5,894 bases of DNA from Pseudomonadota bacterium. GTDB lineage: Bacteria > Desulfobacterota > BSN033 > WVXP01 > G020346125. Shown here piece after piece: positions 1 to 5,765 of this stretch. The notes beneath the pieces were generated by a model. It was given only the letters and a program-made list of their open reading frames with translations, was not told the DNA's origin and did not search any database. How positions within the stretch are numbered: the stretch's first letter is position 1; every line of letters starts with the position of its first letter. Location: assembly GCA_030672465.1 (NCBI GenBank), contig DAOVGJ010000083.1, positions 1 through 5,894 on the forward strand. The letters are read 5' to 3'. The position numbers and the translations under genes are program-made.

Positions 1-652
1 ACATATATCCAGAAAGGGAGTCGATAATGTTTCGTTGTTTTTGAATGAGGGCGGTATTCTTGGAGAGGAGGTCGCACTCATCGAGGAGGAGAACGATCAC
101 CTTGATCCCCCTCTGGGAGAAGCCGTGGATCAGGGTTCGAAAACCTTCAATGACAATGCGTTGCGGGATGGGCAGGTCGAGTTTATTCTGTTTTGCCGCG
201 TTGATGTAAGAGTCTGGGAAGAGGAGCTTTTCATCGATGGTTCCATCTTTTCTGATCTCATACAAGAAGAGGGGCTCGTTGTGGTCGTGGAGGAACTTCT
301 TGGGGCGACCCGGGAGCTCGAGCTTGGATGGCCACACATAGATTCCCCTTTTCAGCCCTTCGCCGATGATGTTGCTGAAGATTTCCCGGAAGAAGAGATA
401 TTCAGAGGTGACCAGGTCCACGTTGAGGTCTACGTGGACCATCAGTATGTCTTGTTCATTTCTAAAAAGACTTTGGACGACGTTGAGAAGGCTCGTCTTC
501 CCTGAGGCCCTATTCCCCTGGAGGGCCAAATGAAAATTATTCCCGTTCCTGTTGAGGTTGATATAATACTTGATTTCGTTCAGTTCCCTGTCACGCCCCC
601 CCAGGGAGGTATATTCTTGAACCGGCCTCGTGAAATTGTAGGGATTTCGCAT
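1..652 (-). CDS. P-loop ATPase of the AAA/ORC-like type, C-terminus beyond the window
   Basis: An open frame of 217 codons starts at the ATG at 652-650 and runs off the left edge without a stop. Residues 3-22 resemble the N-terminal linker of ORC/Cdc6-like and STAND-type ATPases: NPYNF, then a GGR-type box (G18 G19 R20) before the nucleotide site. Walker A is GNRASGKTS (46-54, with K52 and T53), followed by a helix (55-64). Walker B is VIVLLLDECD (185-194), with D191 and E192 as the likely Mg-binding and catalytic acids. Sensor motifs and any C-terminal effector domain lie outside the window. The start is supported by a GAGG six bases upstream and by an in-frame stop at about 718 with no other start codon between. 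It lies 107 bases downstream of folE2 on the same strand, with no clear terminator between and only weak promoter-like sequence, so read-through is possible. The ATPase fold is secure. The cellular role is unknown and nothing in the sequence ties it to pterin metabolism. Confidence 0.88.
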   Translation of the reverse strand, partial: MRNPYNFTRPVQEYTSLGGRDRELNEIKYYINLNRNGNNFHLALQGNRASGKTSLLNVVQSLFRNEQDILMVHVDLNVDLVTSEYLFFREIFSNIIGEGLKRGIYVWPSKLELPGRPKKFLHDHNEPLFLYEIRKDGTIDEKLLFPDSYINAAKQNKLDLPIPQRIVIEGFRTLIHGFSQRGIKVIVLLLDECDLLSKNTALIQKQRNIIDSLSGYM

Positions 653-759
653 TATAGGCCTCGGAAACGAATGAGTGTATCCGGAATGGATTTCGAAGCA
701 AAAACTATACCATTTCTATCCAAACGATGGGGAGGCTGACGCGAGGCCCCTTTTCTGGG

Positions 760-1548
760 TTATAATGATTGGGTAACCCTGTCCCTGTTTCTCTCCACGA
801 AGGCGTACGCGCTGTGGTTGTGGATGCTTTCGAAATTCTCCGATTCCACGGTGAACCAGGTTATGTTTTCATCGGCCATAAGTCTTTCCGAAACTTCTCT
901 GACTAAATCCTCCACGAACATCGGCTTTTCATAGGCCCTTTCCGTGACGTACTGTTCATCGGGGCGTTTAAGGATGGAGAAGACATCGCAACTGGCGCAG
1001 CTCTCTATGAGGTTGATAATGTCTTCAATCCAGATGAATCGTTTGAAACGGAGATGGACCGTCACGAGGCCCCTCTGATTATGGGCCCCGTATCGACTAA
1101 TTTCCTTGGAACATGGACAGACGGTGGTTATGGGAACGGTAACGCCCATGTAGAAGTCCTCGACTTCATCGCTTGAGCCGCAGAATCGGCACCGATATTC
1201 CATCAGGCTCTTCGATTTGGTCACCGGGGCCCTCTTTTGGATAAAATATGGGAACTCGATCTCCAAGTGGGCTTTTTTGGCCCGAAGTTTCACTTTCATC
1301 TCGTTTAGGATTTTGGAGAAATTCTTGATGGCAATACTGCCCCTATATTTATTGAGGATCTCGATGAAACGGCTCATATGGGTCCCCTTGAAATGGTGGG
1401 GAAGATCAACGTACATATTTACGCTGGCCACGGTATGTTGAACACCCTTGTTTTTGTCCAGAACGGTGATGGGGTAACTTATATCCTTTACCCCAACCTT
1501 GTTTATCTCGATATTTCGCCAGTCCTGTTGGTTTTGAATGTCACGCAT
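760..1548 (-). CDS. folE2: GTP cyclohydrolase IB (FolE2)
   Basis: FolE2 (GCYH-IB, COG1469) converts GTP to 7,8-dihydroneopterin triphosphate and formate in the cytoplasm, the first step of both folate and queuosine pterin synthesis. The 262-residue product has the usual family length. The N-terminus MRDIQNQ..., the segment INKVGVKDISYPITVLD (15-31), the catalytic block VTVPITTVCPCSKEISRYG (136-154) followed by AHNQRG (155-160), and the C-terminal ESENFESIHNHSAYA (235-249) are family hallmarks. C144 is the conserved active-site cysteine and H156 and H243 are probable metal or catalytic residues. An in-frame start exists at 1575 and another at 1563, but I chose 1548 because it matches the family N-terminus and has a GAGGA eight bases upstream. 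The gene begins four bases after the queD stop, so the pair forms an operon. An extra CxxC (C120, C123) precedes the catalytic block. Confidence 0.95.
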   Translation of the reverse strand: MRDIQNQQDWRNIEINKVGVKDISYPITVLDKNKGVQHTVASVNMYVDLPHHFKGTHMSRFIEILNKYRGSIAIKNFSKILNEMKVKLRAKKAHLEIEFPYFIQKRAPVTKSKSLMEYRCRFCGSSDEVEDFYMGVTVPITTVCPCSKEISRYGAHNQRGLVTVHLRFKRFIWIEDIINLIESCASCDVFSILKRPDEQYVTERAYEKPMFVEDLVREVSERLMADENITWFTVESENFESIHNHSAYAFVERNRDRVTQSL

Positions 1549-1552
1549 CGTC

Positions 1553-1924
1553 TTAATCCTCATAATAAGAGGCACAGGCCCCCGGGGATTCCCATGCTGT
1601 CACCTTGGTTAGCCTGGCTTGACCTCCTTCAAGCCGGTCCTTAACGCGGTCAAAGATATATTTGGCGATGTTTTCCGATGACGGGTTGATTTCTGTAAAA
1701 TAGGGGATTTCGTTGAGATACCTATGGTCAAGGGTTTCCAGAACCATTTGTGCGACCTCCTTTAACCTCCTGAAGTCCAAAACCATTCCGTCCTCCCCCA
1801 ATTCCAATGATGAGACGAAGATCTCCACCTTCCAGTTATGTCCGTGGAGGTTTTCGCATTGCCCGTCGTAACCCCTCAGGCGGTGAGCCCCCGAAAAAGA
1901 GGACTCGATTTTGATTTCATACAT
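1553..1924 (-). CDS. queD: 6-carboxytetrahydropterin synthase QueD / PTPS-family enzyme, possibly dual-function
   Basis: Members of COG0720 act on 7,8-dihydroneopterin triphosphate. QueD makes 6-carboxy-5,6,7,8-tetrahydropterin for queuosine and deazapurines, while PTPS-III paralogues make 6-hydroxymethyl-dihydropterin for folate. The 123-residue product is a typical single T-fold domain. Zinc ligands are H14 (FSGAHRL), H27 and H29 (LHGHN). C23 is the catalytic cysteine, D66-H67 (LDHRYLNE) the catalytic dyad and E112 (TAWESPG) the pterin-anchoring glutamate. The motif reads C23-E24-x-x-H-G-H, so it satisfies both the QueD pattern CxxxHGH and the PTPS-III pattern ExxHGH. I chose the ATG at 1924 because GGAG lies six bases upstream and family members begin close to this point. 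A TTG at 1936 and an ATG at 1930 are less likely. The gene is first in an operon with folE2, which supplies its substrate, and has a promoter with a perfect -10 upstream. The family call is firm, the exact product less so. Confidence 0.93.
   Translation of the reverse strand: MYEIKIESSFSGAHRLRGYDGQCENLHGHNWKVEIFVSSLELGEDGMVLDFRRLKEVAQMVLETLDHRYLNEIPYFTEINPSSENIAKYIFDRVKDRLEGGQARLTKVTAWESPGACASYYED
1557..1561 (-). promoter_or_regulatory. folE2 ribosome binding site inside the queD 3' end
   Basis: GAGGA on the minus strand lies eight bases before the ATG at 1548 and spans the last two sense codons of queD. It decides the folE2 start over the in-frame ATG at 1563, which has no purine-rich site, and implies translational coupling of the two genes. 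Confidence 0.75.
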
Positions 1925-1930
1925 GACCAT

Positions 1931-1934
1931 CTCC
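1931..1934 (-). promoter_or_regulatory. queD ribosome binding site
   Basis: GGAG on the minus strand is six bases upstream of the ATG at 1924. It abuts the ATG at 1930 directly, too close for that codon to be used, which favours the 123-residue product. Confidence 0.65.
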
Positions 1935-1959
1935 AAACCCGTAGTGCATAATAAAAACT

Positions 1960-1988
1960 ATTATATTCCATTGGTGAACCTGCTACAA
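1960..1988 (-). promoter_or_regulatory. Sigma70-type promoter for queD-folE2
   Basis: On the minus strand a perfect TATAAT -10 (1965-1960) follows a 17-base spacer after TTGTAG (1988-1983), which matches the -35 consensus at the TTG. Transcription would begin near 1953, leaving a leader of roughly 30 bases. That is too short for a preQ1 or tetrahydrofolate riboswitch, so I see no riboswitch control of this pterin operon. Confidence 0.6.
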
Positions 1989-2023
1989 GGGAACAATCGT
2001 ACGAAGTTTCCTGAGTTTGTGGA

Positions 2024-2100
2024 GAACACCGTTGTCCATGAGCGAAAGGGAATTTGGGCAACAGATCACGAAGTGCTGAAGCGAAGGGACCACAGTGTTC
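2024..2100. repeat. Imperfect inverted repeat in the divergent intergenic region
   Basis: GAACACCGTTGTCC (2024-2037) and GGACCACAGTGTTC (2087-2100) pair at 12 of 14 positions, with 49 bases between them. A smaller perfect inverted repeat, GCCAA-CCT-TTGGC, lies just to the right at 2105-2117. The rest of 1925-2208, outside the two promoters, holds no gene I can recognise: open frames crossing it on either strand resemble no family and run into the flanking genes in the wrong frame. The arms could be a regulator site, an RNA structure or chance. Confidence 0.4.
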
Positions 2101-2151
2101 ACATGCCAACCTTTGGCGTCCCCTTCCTCGGGTTAGGTTGCGATTTTTCCA

Positions 2152-2180
2152 TTGAAATAAGGGGGACTCTTTGGTATAGT
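2152..2180 (+). promoter_or_regulatory. Sigma70-type promoter for xseA
   Basis: TTGAAA (2152-2157, five of six matches to the -35 consensus) is separated by 17 bases from TATAGT (2175-2180, five of six matches to the -10). Transcription would start near 2187, about 20 bases before the xseA start codon, leaving room only for the AAGGA site. Confidence 0.65.
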
Positions 2181-2208
2181 CGGCCCAAGTCCAAAGGGAA
2201 GGATATCG

Positions 2209-3549
2209 TTGGAGATCCGTAGAGAGTTTATCTATACCGTCAGCCAATTGACCCAGGAGATAAAGGACCTCTTGGAGGAACATTTCATCGATATCTGGGT
2301 GGAGGGGGAGGTCTCCAATGTGAGGGTTCCCCCCTCGGGCCACATCTATTTTACCTTGAAGGACCAATGGAGCCAGTTGAGGGTCCTCATCTTCAGGCAG
2401 CAGGCCCGTGATCTACGCTTCACTCCTGAGGATGGCCTTCACATTATCTGCCGTGGAAGGGTGTCCCTTTATGAGCCACGGGGGGAATATCAGTTAATCC
2501 TGGACTACATGGAACCCAAGGGCGTCGGGGCACTCCAAATAGCCTTTGAGCAGTTGAAGAGTCGTCTGGAGGCAGAGGGGCTCTTTGACGAGGAGCGAAA
2601 GAGATCCCTCCCACTTGTTCCCCGGCGGATCGGGATTGTAACGTCTCCCTCAGGCGCGGCAATTCGGGATATGCTGCAGATAATCCATAGGCGTTTTCCC
2701 AACGTGGAGATATTGATCTGCCCGGTCAGAGTCCAGGGAGTTGAATCCCCTTTTGAAATTGCTCAGGCGGTCCGGGATCTGAACGCGCTGGCGGATGTGG
2801 AGGTTATCATAGTGGGGAGGGGAGGGGGGTCCCTTGAAGATCTGTGGGCCTTCAATGACGAGAGGGTGGCTAGGGCCATCTATGAATCGAGGATCCCCGT
2901 CATCTCCGCAGTGGGGCATGAGACGGATTTCACCATCGCCGATTTTGTGGCGGATATGAGAGCACCGACTCCTTCGGCCGCAGCGGAGTTGGTGGTCAGG
3001 GAGAAGGCCGAATTACTCCGATCCGTTCAGGGCTTAAACCTGAGAATGAAGGGCTGCATGAGGCAGCACTTAGGGTTCTTGAGGGACCGCGTCGGTCAGG
3101 CGAGGAGGGGGTTGATAGATCCCCGTGAGAGGGCGGAGAGGTTTTGGAAGCATCTCAATGAGCTGTCGCGCCGTCTGTCTTCGGGCGGCCATCGGCTCGG
3201 GGTGGAGGCTCAGAATAGGGCCAATAGCTTGAGGGAAAAGCTGCTCTACAGGAATCCTCATGAGAGGGCCGAGGGATACGGATTGAGGGTTTCGCGACTG
3301 ACGAGGGATTTGAGCGGTGCCATCCAAAGGGGAAATTGGGAAAGGGAGAATCAAGTGAGACAGCTGGTCTCCAACCTGGATAACCTCAGCCCCTTAGCCA
3401 TTCTCAAGAGGGGATACAGCATCACCAGGAAATTTCCATCCGATGAGATCGTAAAGGACGCACAGGCGGTGGCAAAGGGGGAGAGGGTAAAGGTGAAGTT
3501 CTATCGGGGAGAGATCCTATGCGAAGTAGAAGAATCTGGCTTGCCGTAG
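2209..3549 (+). CDS. xseA: Exodeoxyribonuclease VII large subunit
   Basis: XseA is the catalytic subunit of exonuclease VII, which degrades single-stranded DNA from both ends into short oligonucleotides and acts in mismatch and damage repair with several XseB subunits. The 446-residue product is full length (E. coli has about 456). An N-terminal OB fold covers roughly 8-105, with IWVEGEVSNVRVPPSGHIYF at 29-48. The catalytic region follows: VPRRIGIVTSPSGAAIRD (137-154), VGRGGGSLEDLWAFNDE (202-218) and SAVGHETDFTIADFVAD (233-249). D154, R204, H237 and D240 align with the residues reported essential in E. coli. A long helical, coiled-coil-prone, Arg-rich segment (about 262-390) binds XseB, and PLAILKRGYSI (395-405) is the conserved C-terminal box. 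The start is a TTG with AAGGA five bases upstream and family-like sequence (YTVSQL) nine residues in. No better ATG exists. The 3' end overlaps the next gene by 31 bases. Confidence 0.97.
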   Translation: MEIRREFIYTVSQLTQEIKDLLEEHFIDIWVEGEVSNVRVPPSGHIYFTLKDQWSQLRVLIFRQQARDLRFTPEDGLHIICRGRVSLYEPRGEYQLILDYMEPKGVGALQIAFEQLKSRLEAEGLFDEERKRSLPLVPRRIGIVTSPSGAAIRDMLQIIHRRFPNVEILICPVRVQGVESPFEIAQAVRDLNALADVEVIIVGRGGGSLEDLWAFNDERVARAIYESRIPVISAVGHETDFTIADFVADMRAPTPSAAAELVVREKAELLRSVQGLNLRMKGCMRQHLGFLRDRVGQARRGLIDPRERAERFWKHLNELSRRLSSGGHRLGVEAQNRANSLREKLLYRNPHERAEGYGLRVSRLTRDLSGAIQRGNWERENQVRQLVSNLDNLSPLAILKRGYSITRKFPSDEIVKDAQAVAKGERVKVKFYRGEILCEVEESGLP

Positions 3550-4508
3550 CCTTCTCTTTATTGATGGTCCCTGTGGGCTCGGGGCTCTGTTCCGGAGGTG
3601 GGGATACCTGGAGAATCGAGGGGATTCCCCCGAGCCTCAAACAAGGAGATGTATTCAAGATCAGGTTGAAGGCTGATGGAGGGGGAATGGCGTCGGGGGA
3701 TTTTCAAGGCAAGGAGATTTCCTTCTATGCTCAGGAAAATGGGAAAGCCTATGAAGCCCTGGTGGGGGTGGATTTGGAATGTCCGGCGGGGACCTACCCT
3801 TTAAACATCACCGTTGAGGATAAAGGCTGGGTGAGGAGGCGGATGTTCAAGGTAGAGGTGGTCAAGGCATTTTTCGGCGTTCAGAGGATAACCCTGCCTC
3901 CCGAGATGGTCGATTTAGACCCCCAGTCCCTAAAGCGGGTAAAAGAGGAGAAGGCGAGAATAAAGGCGTTATGGGCTATGAGAACCGAAAATCGAAGGTG
4001 GAGCGGCGACTTTTTGGTCCCCGTTGAGGGTGGGATCAGCACATTCTTCGGTATAAGCAGAATCCTGAATGGCCAGAGAAGGGGGAGGCACAACGGTATT
4101 GACATTAAGGCCCTCCAGGGTGAGAAGGTCCTCTGCCCCAATGACGGGAGGGTGGTCCTGGTGGACGAGCTCTTCTTCGGGGGAAAGACGGTAGTGGTAG
4201 ATCATGGTCAAGGATTGTATTCTTTTTACATGCATTTTGATAAGGTTACGGTCCCAATGTACCGAGATGTTCGAAAGGGTGATGTCATTGGCACAGTGGG
4301 GGCGACGGGTAGAGCCACGGGTCCTCACCTCCACTGGGGTGTTTGTCTCAATGGAGCCAGGGTAGATCCCCTTTCGTTGATGGAGGCTACAACCGACGAT
4401 AAGAAGGCCATACAGATGGTTCGTAATCGGAAATATATGGCAGAAAAATGGAAAAAGAGATCAAAAAATGGCGAAAACCTCGGGCAAGGGGGGGAAACCC
4501 TTGACTAG
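3519..4508 (+). CDS. Secreted M23-family zinc metallopeptidase with N-terminal Ig-like domain
   Basis: M23 (LytM/lysostaphin-type) peptidases cleave peptidoglycan cross-bridge peptides, or serve as inactive regulators of amidases. The 329-residue product starts with basic residues and a hydrophobic stretch (about 6-20) that form a signal peptide, with cleavage probably near 21-25, so it acts in the periplasm or envelope. The C at 24 lacks a proper lipobox. Residues about 30-115 look like a beta-rich Ig-like domain, 120-165 form a charged linker, and the M23 domain runs from about 166 to 290. Active-site residues are complete: HNGID (H191, D195), YMHF (H239) and GPHLHWG (H270, H272), which predicts an active enzyme. 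A basic tail (about 305-329) follows. GGAG lies seven bases upstream of the ATG. The start is inside the last 31 bases of xseA in another frame, suggesting translational coupling. Its place between xseA and xseB is unusual. The true substrate cannot be read from the sequence. Confidence 0.93.
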   Translation: MRSRRIWLAVAFSLLMVPVGSGLCSGGGDTWRIEGIPPSLKQGDVFKIRLKADGGGMASGDFQGKEISFYAQENGKAYEALVGVDLECPAGTYPLNITVEDKGWVRRRMFKVEVVKAFFGVQRITLPPEMVDLDPQSLKRVKEEKARIKALWAMRTENRRWSGDFLVPVEGGISTFFGISRILNGQRRGRHNGIDIKALQGEKVLCPNDGRVVLVDELFFGGKTVVVDHGQGLYSFYMHFDKVTVPMYRDVRKGDVIGTVGATGRATGPHLHWGVCLNGARVDPLSLMEATTDDKKAIQMVRNRKYMAEKWKKRSKNGENLGQGGETLD

Positions 4509-4528
4509 CGGGGTAAGGGCTGTATAAT
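4501..4528 (+). promoter_or_regulatory. Near-consensus internal promoter for xseB-ispA-dxs
   Basis: TTGACT (4501-4506, five of six matches) and a perfect TATAAT (4523-4528) are separated by 16 bases. The -35 overlaps the stop codon of the M23 gene. A start site near 4535 would leave a leader of about eight bases before the xseB ATG. This is the best-scoring promoter I see in the window. Confidence 0.7.
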
Positions 4529-4542
4529 AAAGCTAATTTGAT

Positions 4543-4794
4543 ATGGATCGAAAGGGGAAGAAAACCTTTGAGAATGCATTAAGCCAGCTGGAATCCATCG
4601 TGGCCCGGCTGGAAGACGGCGATTTGCCCTTGGAGGAGTCTCTGAAGCTTTTTGAGGAGGGAATAAAACTCTCCCGTTTTTGCAATCAAAAGCTGAACGA
4701 GGCCCAAAAGAAGGTGGAGGTGCTCCTCAAGGGAAATGGTGGGGAGGTAGAACCGCATCCCTTCGAACCAGGAGAGACAACAGAGGAGGAATAA
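4543..4794 (+). CDS. xseB: Exodeoxyribonuclease VII small subunit
   Basis: XseB is the small helical accessory subunit of exonuclease VII, and several copies bind the XseA C-terminal helices. The 83-residue product has normal length and the family signature throughout: FENALSQLESIVARLEDGDL (9-28), LEESLKLFEEGIKL (30-43), then a second helix ending in KVEVLL (57-62). The last 20 residues are an acidic, probably disordered tail. The ATG at 4543 is the only start compatible with the family N-terminus, but no Shine-Dalgarno sequence precedes it, and it lies about eight bases after the predicted transcription start of the internal promoter. Its partner xseA is separated from it by the M23 gene. 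ispA follows after 14 bases. Confidence 0.95.
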   Translation: MDRKGKKTFENALSQLESIVARLEDGDLPLEESLKLFEEGIKLSRFCNQKLNEAQKKVEVLLKGNGGEVEPHPFEPGETTEEE

Positions 4795-4798
4795 CCCC

Positions 4799-4806
4799 GG
4801 GAGGAG
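4799..4806 (+). promoter_or_regulatory. ispA ribosome binding site
   Basis: GGGAGGAG lies just after the xseB stop and immediately ahead of the GTG at 4809. It is the strongest Shine-Dalgarno sequence in the block. It fixes the GTG as the start although the frame is open further upstream, through part of xseB, to 4680. Confidence 0.7.
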
Positions 4807-4808
4807 AA

Positions 4809-5699
4809 GTGAATATCGGGGAATACCTTAAGGGGAAAAAGAGGGTCATCGATGCGGCCCTGGAAAAAATCATCCCCAAGGAACCCGATTTTCCCCAGTC
4901 CCTTCACAAGGCCATGCGATACGCCATCTTTCCCGGTGGGAAGAGAATCAGGCCTATCCTGGCCATGGCGGCTTATGAAGTCGTCGGAGGAAAGGGGAAT
5001 GGGATTTTACCATATGCCTGCGCCCTGGAACTCATCCATACATACTCCCTCATCCATGATGATCTGCCAGCCTTGGACAACGATGATTACCGAAGGGGAA
5101 AGCCGACAACCCACAGGGTATTCGGCGAAGCCACGGCCATTCTGGCGGGTGATGCCCTTTTAACCGAGGCATTCCACCTGATGAGCAGGGAGGGGCTAGG
5201 GGGGGAGGTGGATCCCCGAGATGCCATCGAGGCGATTGACGAGATATCCAAGGCTGTGGGATCTGCGGGAATGATAGCAGGACAGGTAGTGGACATCGAA
5301 TCCGAAGGGAGAAAGGTGGAATTATCCATACTGGAATTCATCCATACCCACAAGACGGGTTCCCTGATCTTGGTTTGTGTAAGGGCGGGAGGACGTTTAG
5401 GAAGGGCAAGAGATGTGGAAATGGAGGCCCTTACCAGATATGGCAAGTCCATCGGTCTGGCCTTTCAGATAACCGATGATATTTTAGATGTGGAGGGAAG
5501 CCGGGCATCAATGGGGAGAGCCCCTGGAGTCGATATTGCTCGGAATAAGATTACCTATCCGGCACTCTTGGGATTGGAGGAGTCTAAGCGGAGATACGAA
5601 GAATTGATCGGTAAAGCAATAGAGGCATTGGAACTCTTCGGAGACAGGGGAGAGCCACTCCGGGAGATCGCCCTCTACATTGGGAAGCGTAGTTCTTAA
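4809..5699 (+). CDS. ispA: Polyprenyl diphosphate synthase, probably (2E,6E)-farnesyl diphosphate synthase
   Basis: This enzyme condenses isopentenyl diphosphate with allylic diphosphates in the cytoplasm to make farnesyl (C15), possibly geranylgeranyl (C20), diphosphate for quinones, undecaprenyl phosphate and other isoprenoids. The 296 residues match the family length (E. coli IspA 299). Visible motifs are the isopentenyl-diphosphate site GGKRIRP (43-49), the first Asp-rich motif DDLPALD (84-90, the bacterial DDx4D form) followed by R95 R96, GDALL (114-118), HKTGSL (181-186) and the second Asp-rich motif DDILD (223-227). K247 in NKITYPALLG is the late conserved lysine. The GTG start is chosen by its GGGAGGAG site and the family N-terminus, and upstream in-frame codons overlap xseB. 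The gene sits 14 bases after xseB and 66 bases before dxs, whose product starts the pathway that supplies its substrates. Chain length cannot be settled from motifs alone. Confidence 0.94.
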   Translation: MNIGEYLKGKKRVIDAALEKIIPKEPDFPQSLHKAMRYAIFPGGKRIRPILAMAAYEVVGGKGNGILPYACALELIHTYSLIHDDLPALDNDDYRRGKPTTHRVFGEATAILAGDALLTEAFHLMSREGLGGEVDPRDAIEAIDEISKAVGSAGMIAGQVVDIESEGRKVELSILEFIHTHKTGSLILVCVRAGGRLGRARDVEMEALTRYGKSIGLAFQITDDILDVEGSRASMGRAPGVDIARNKITYPALLGLEESKRRYEELIGKAIEALELFGDRGEPLREIALYIGKRSS

Positions 5700-5765
5700 C
5701 TCCACGTAAGAAATGGAAATGATGGCCATGAGACGGGAGGCAAAATCCGCTTGAGGTTGGAATTG

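Noticed and set aside
35..505. Plus-strand 156-codon open frame at the left edge
   Set aside because: It is the complement of the ATPase gene. The acidic, low-complexity product is a typical shadow, whereas the minus frame has Walker A and B.
653..759. Possible terminator or promoter between folE2 and the ATPase gene
   Set aside because: Only 4-base stems and no T-run were found. TATAGT on the minus strand has no matching -35, and TTGCTT-16-TACACT is too weak to call.
1925..1959. preQ1 or THF riboswitch in the queD-folE2 leader
   Set aside because: The predicted leader is only about 30 bases and shows no aptamer-like stem or pseudoknot sequence.
1911..2222. Plus-strand open frame (103 codons) upstream of xseA
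   Set aside because: It overlaps the 5' end of queD and runs into xseA out of frame. Its product resembles no family I know, and its start has no convincing ribosome site.
1876..2367. Long minus-strand open frame (163 codons) crossing the divergent intergenic region
   Set aside because: It overlaps the start of queD and the first part of xseA in wrong frames, has no recognisable family or good start site, and both promoters lie inside it.
5722..5754. Ten-codon open frame between ispA and dxs that could be a leader peptide
   Set aside because: It has no clear ribosome site and no run of a regulatory amino acid, and frames of this length are common by chance.
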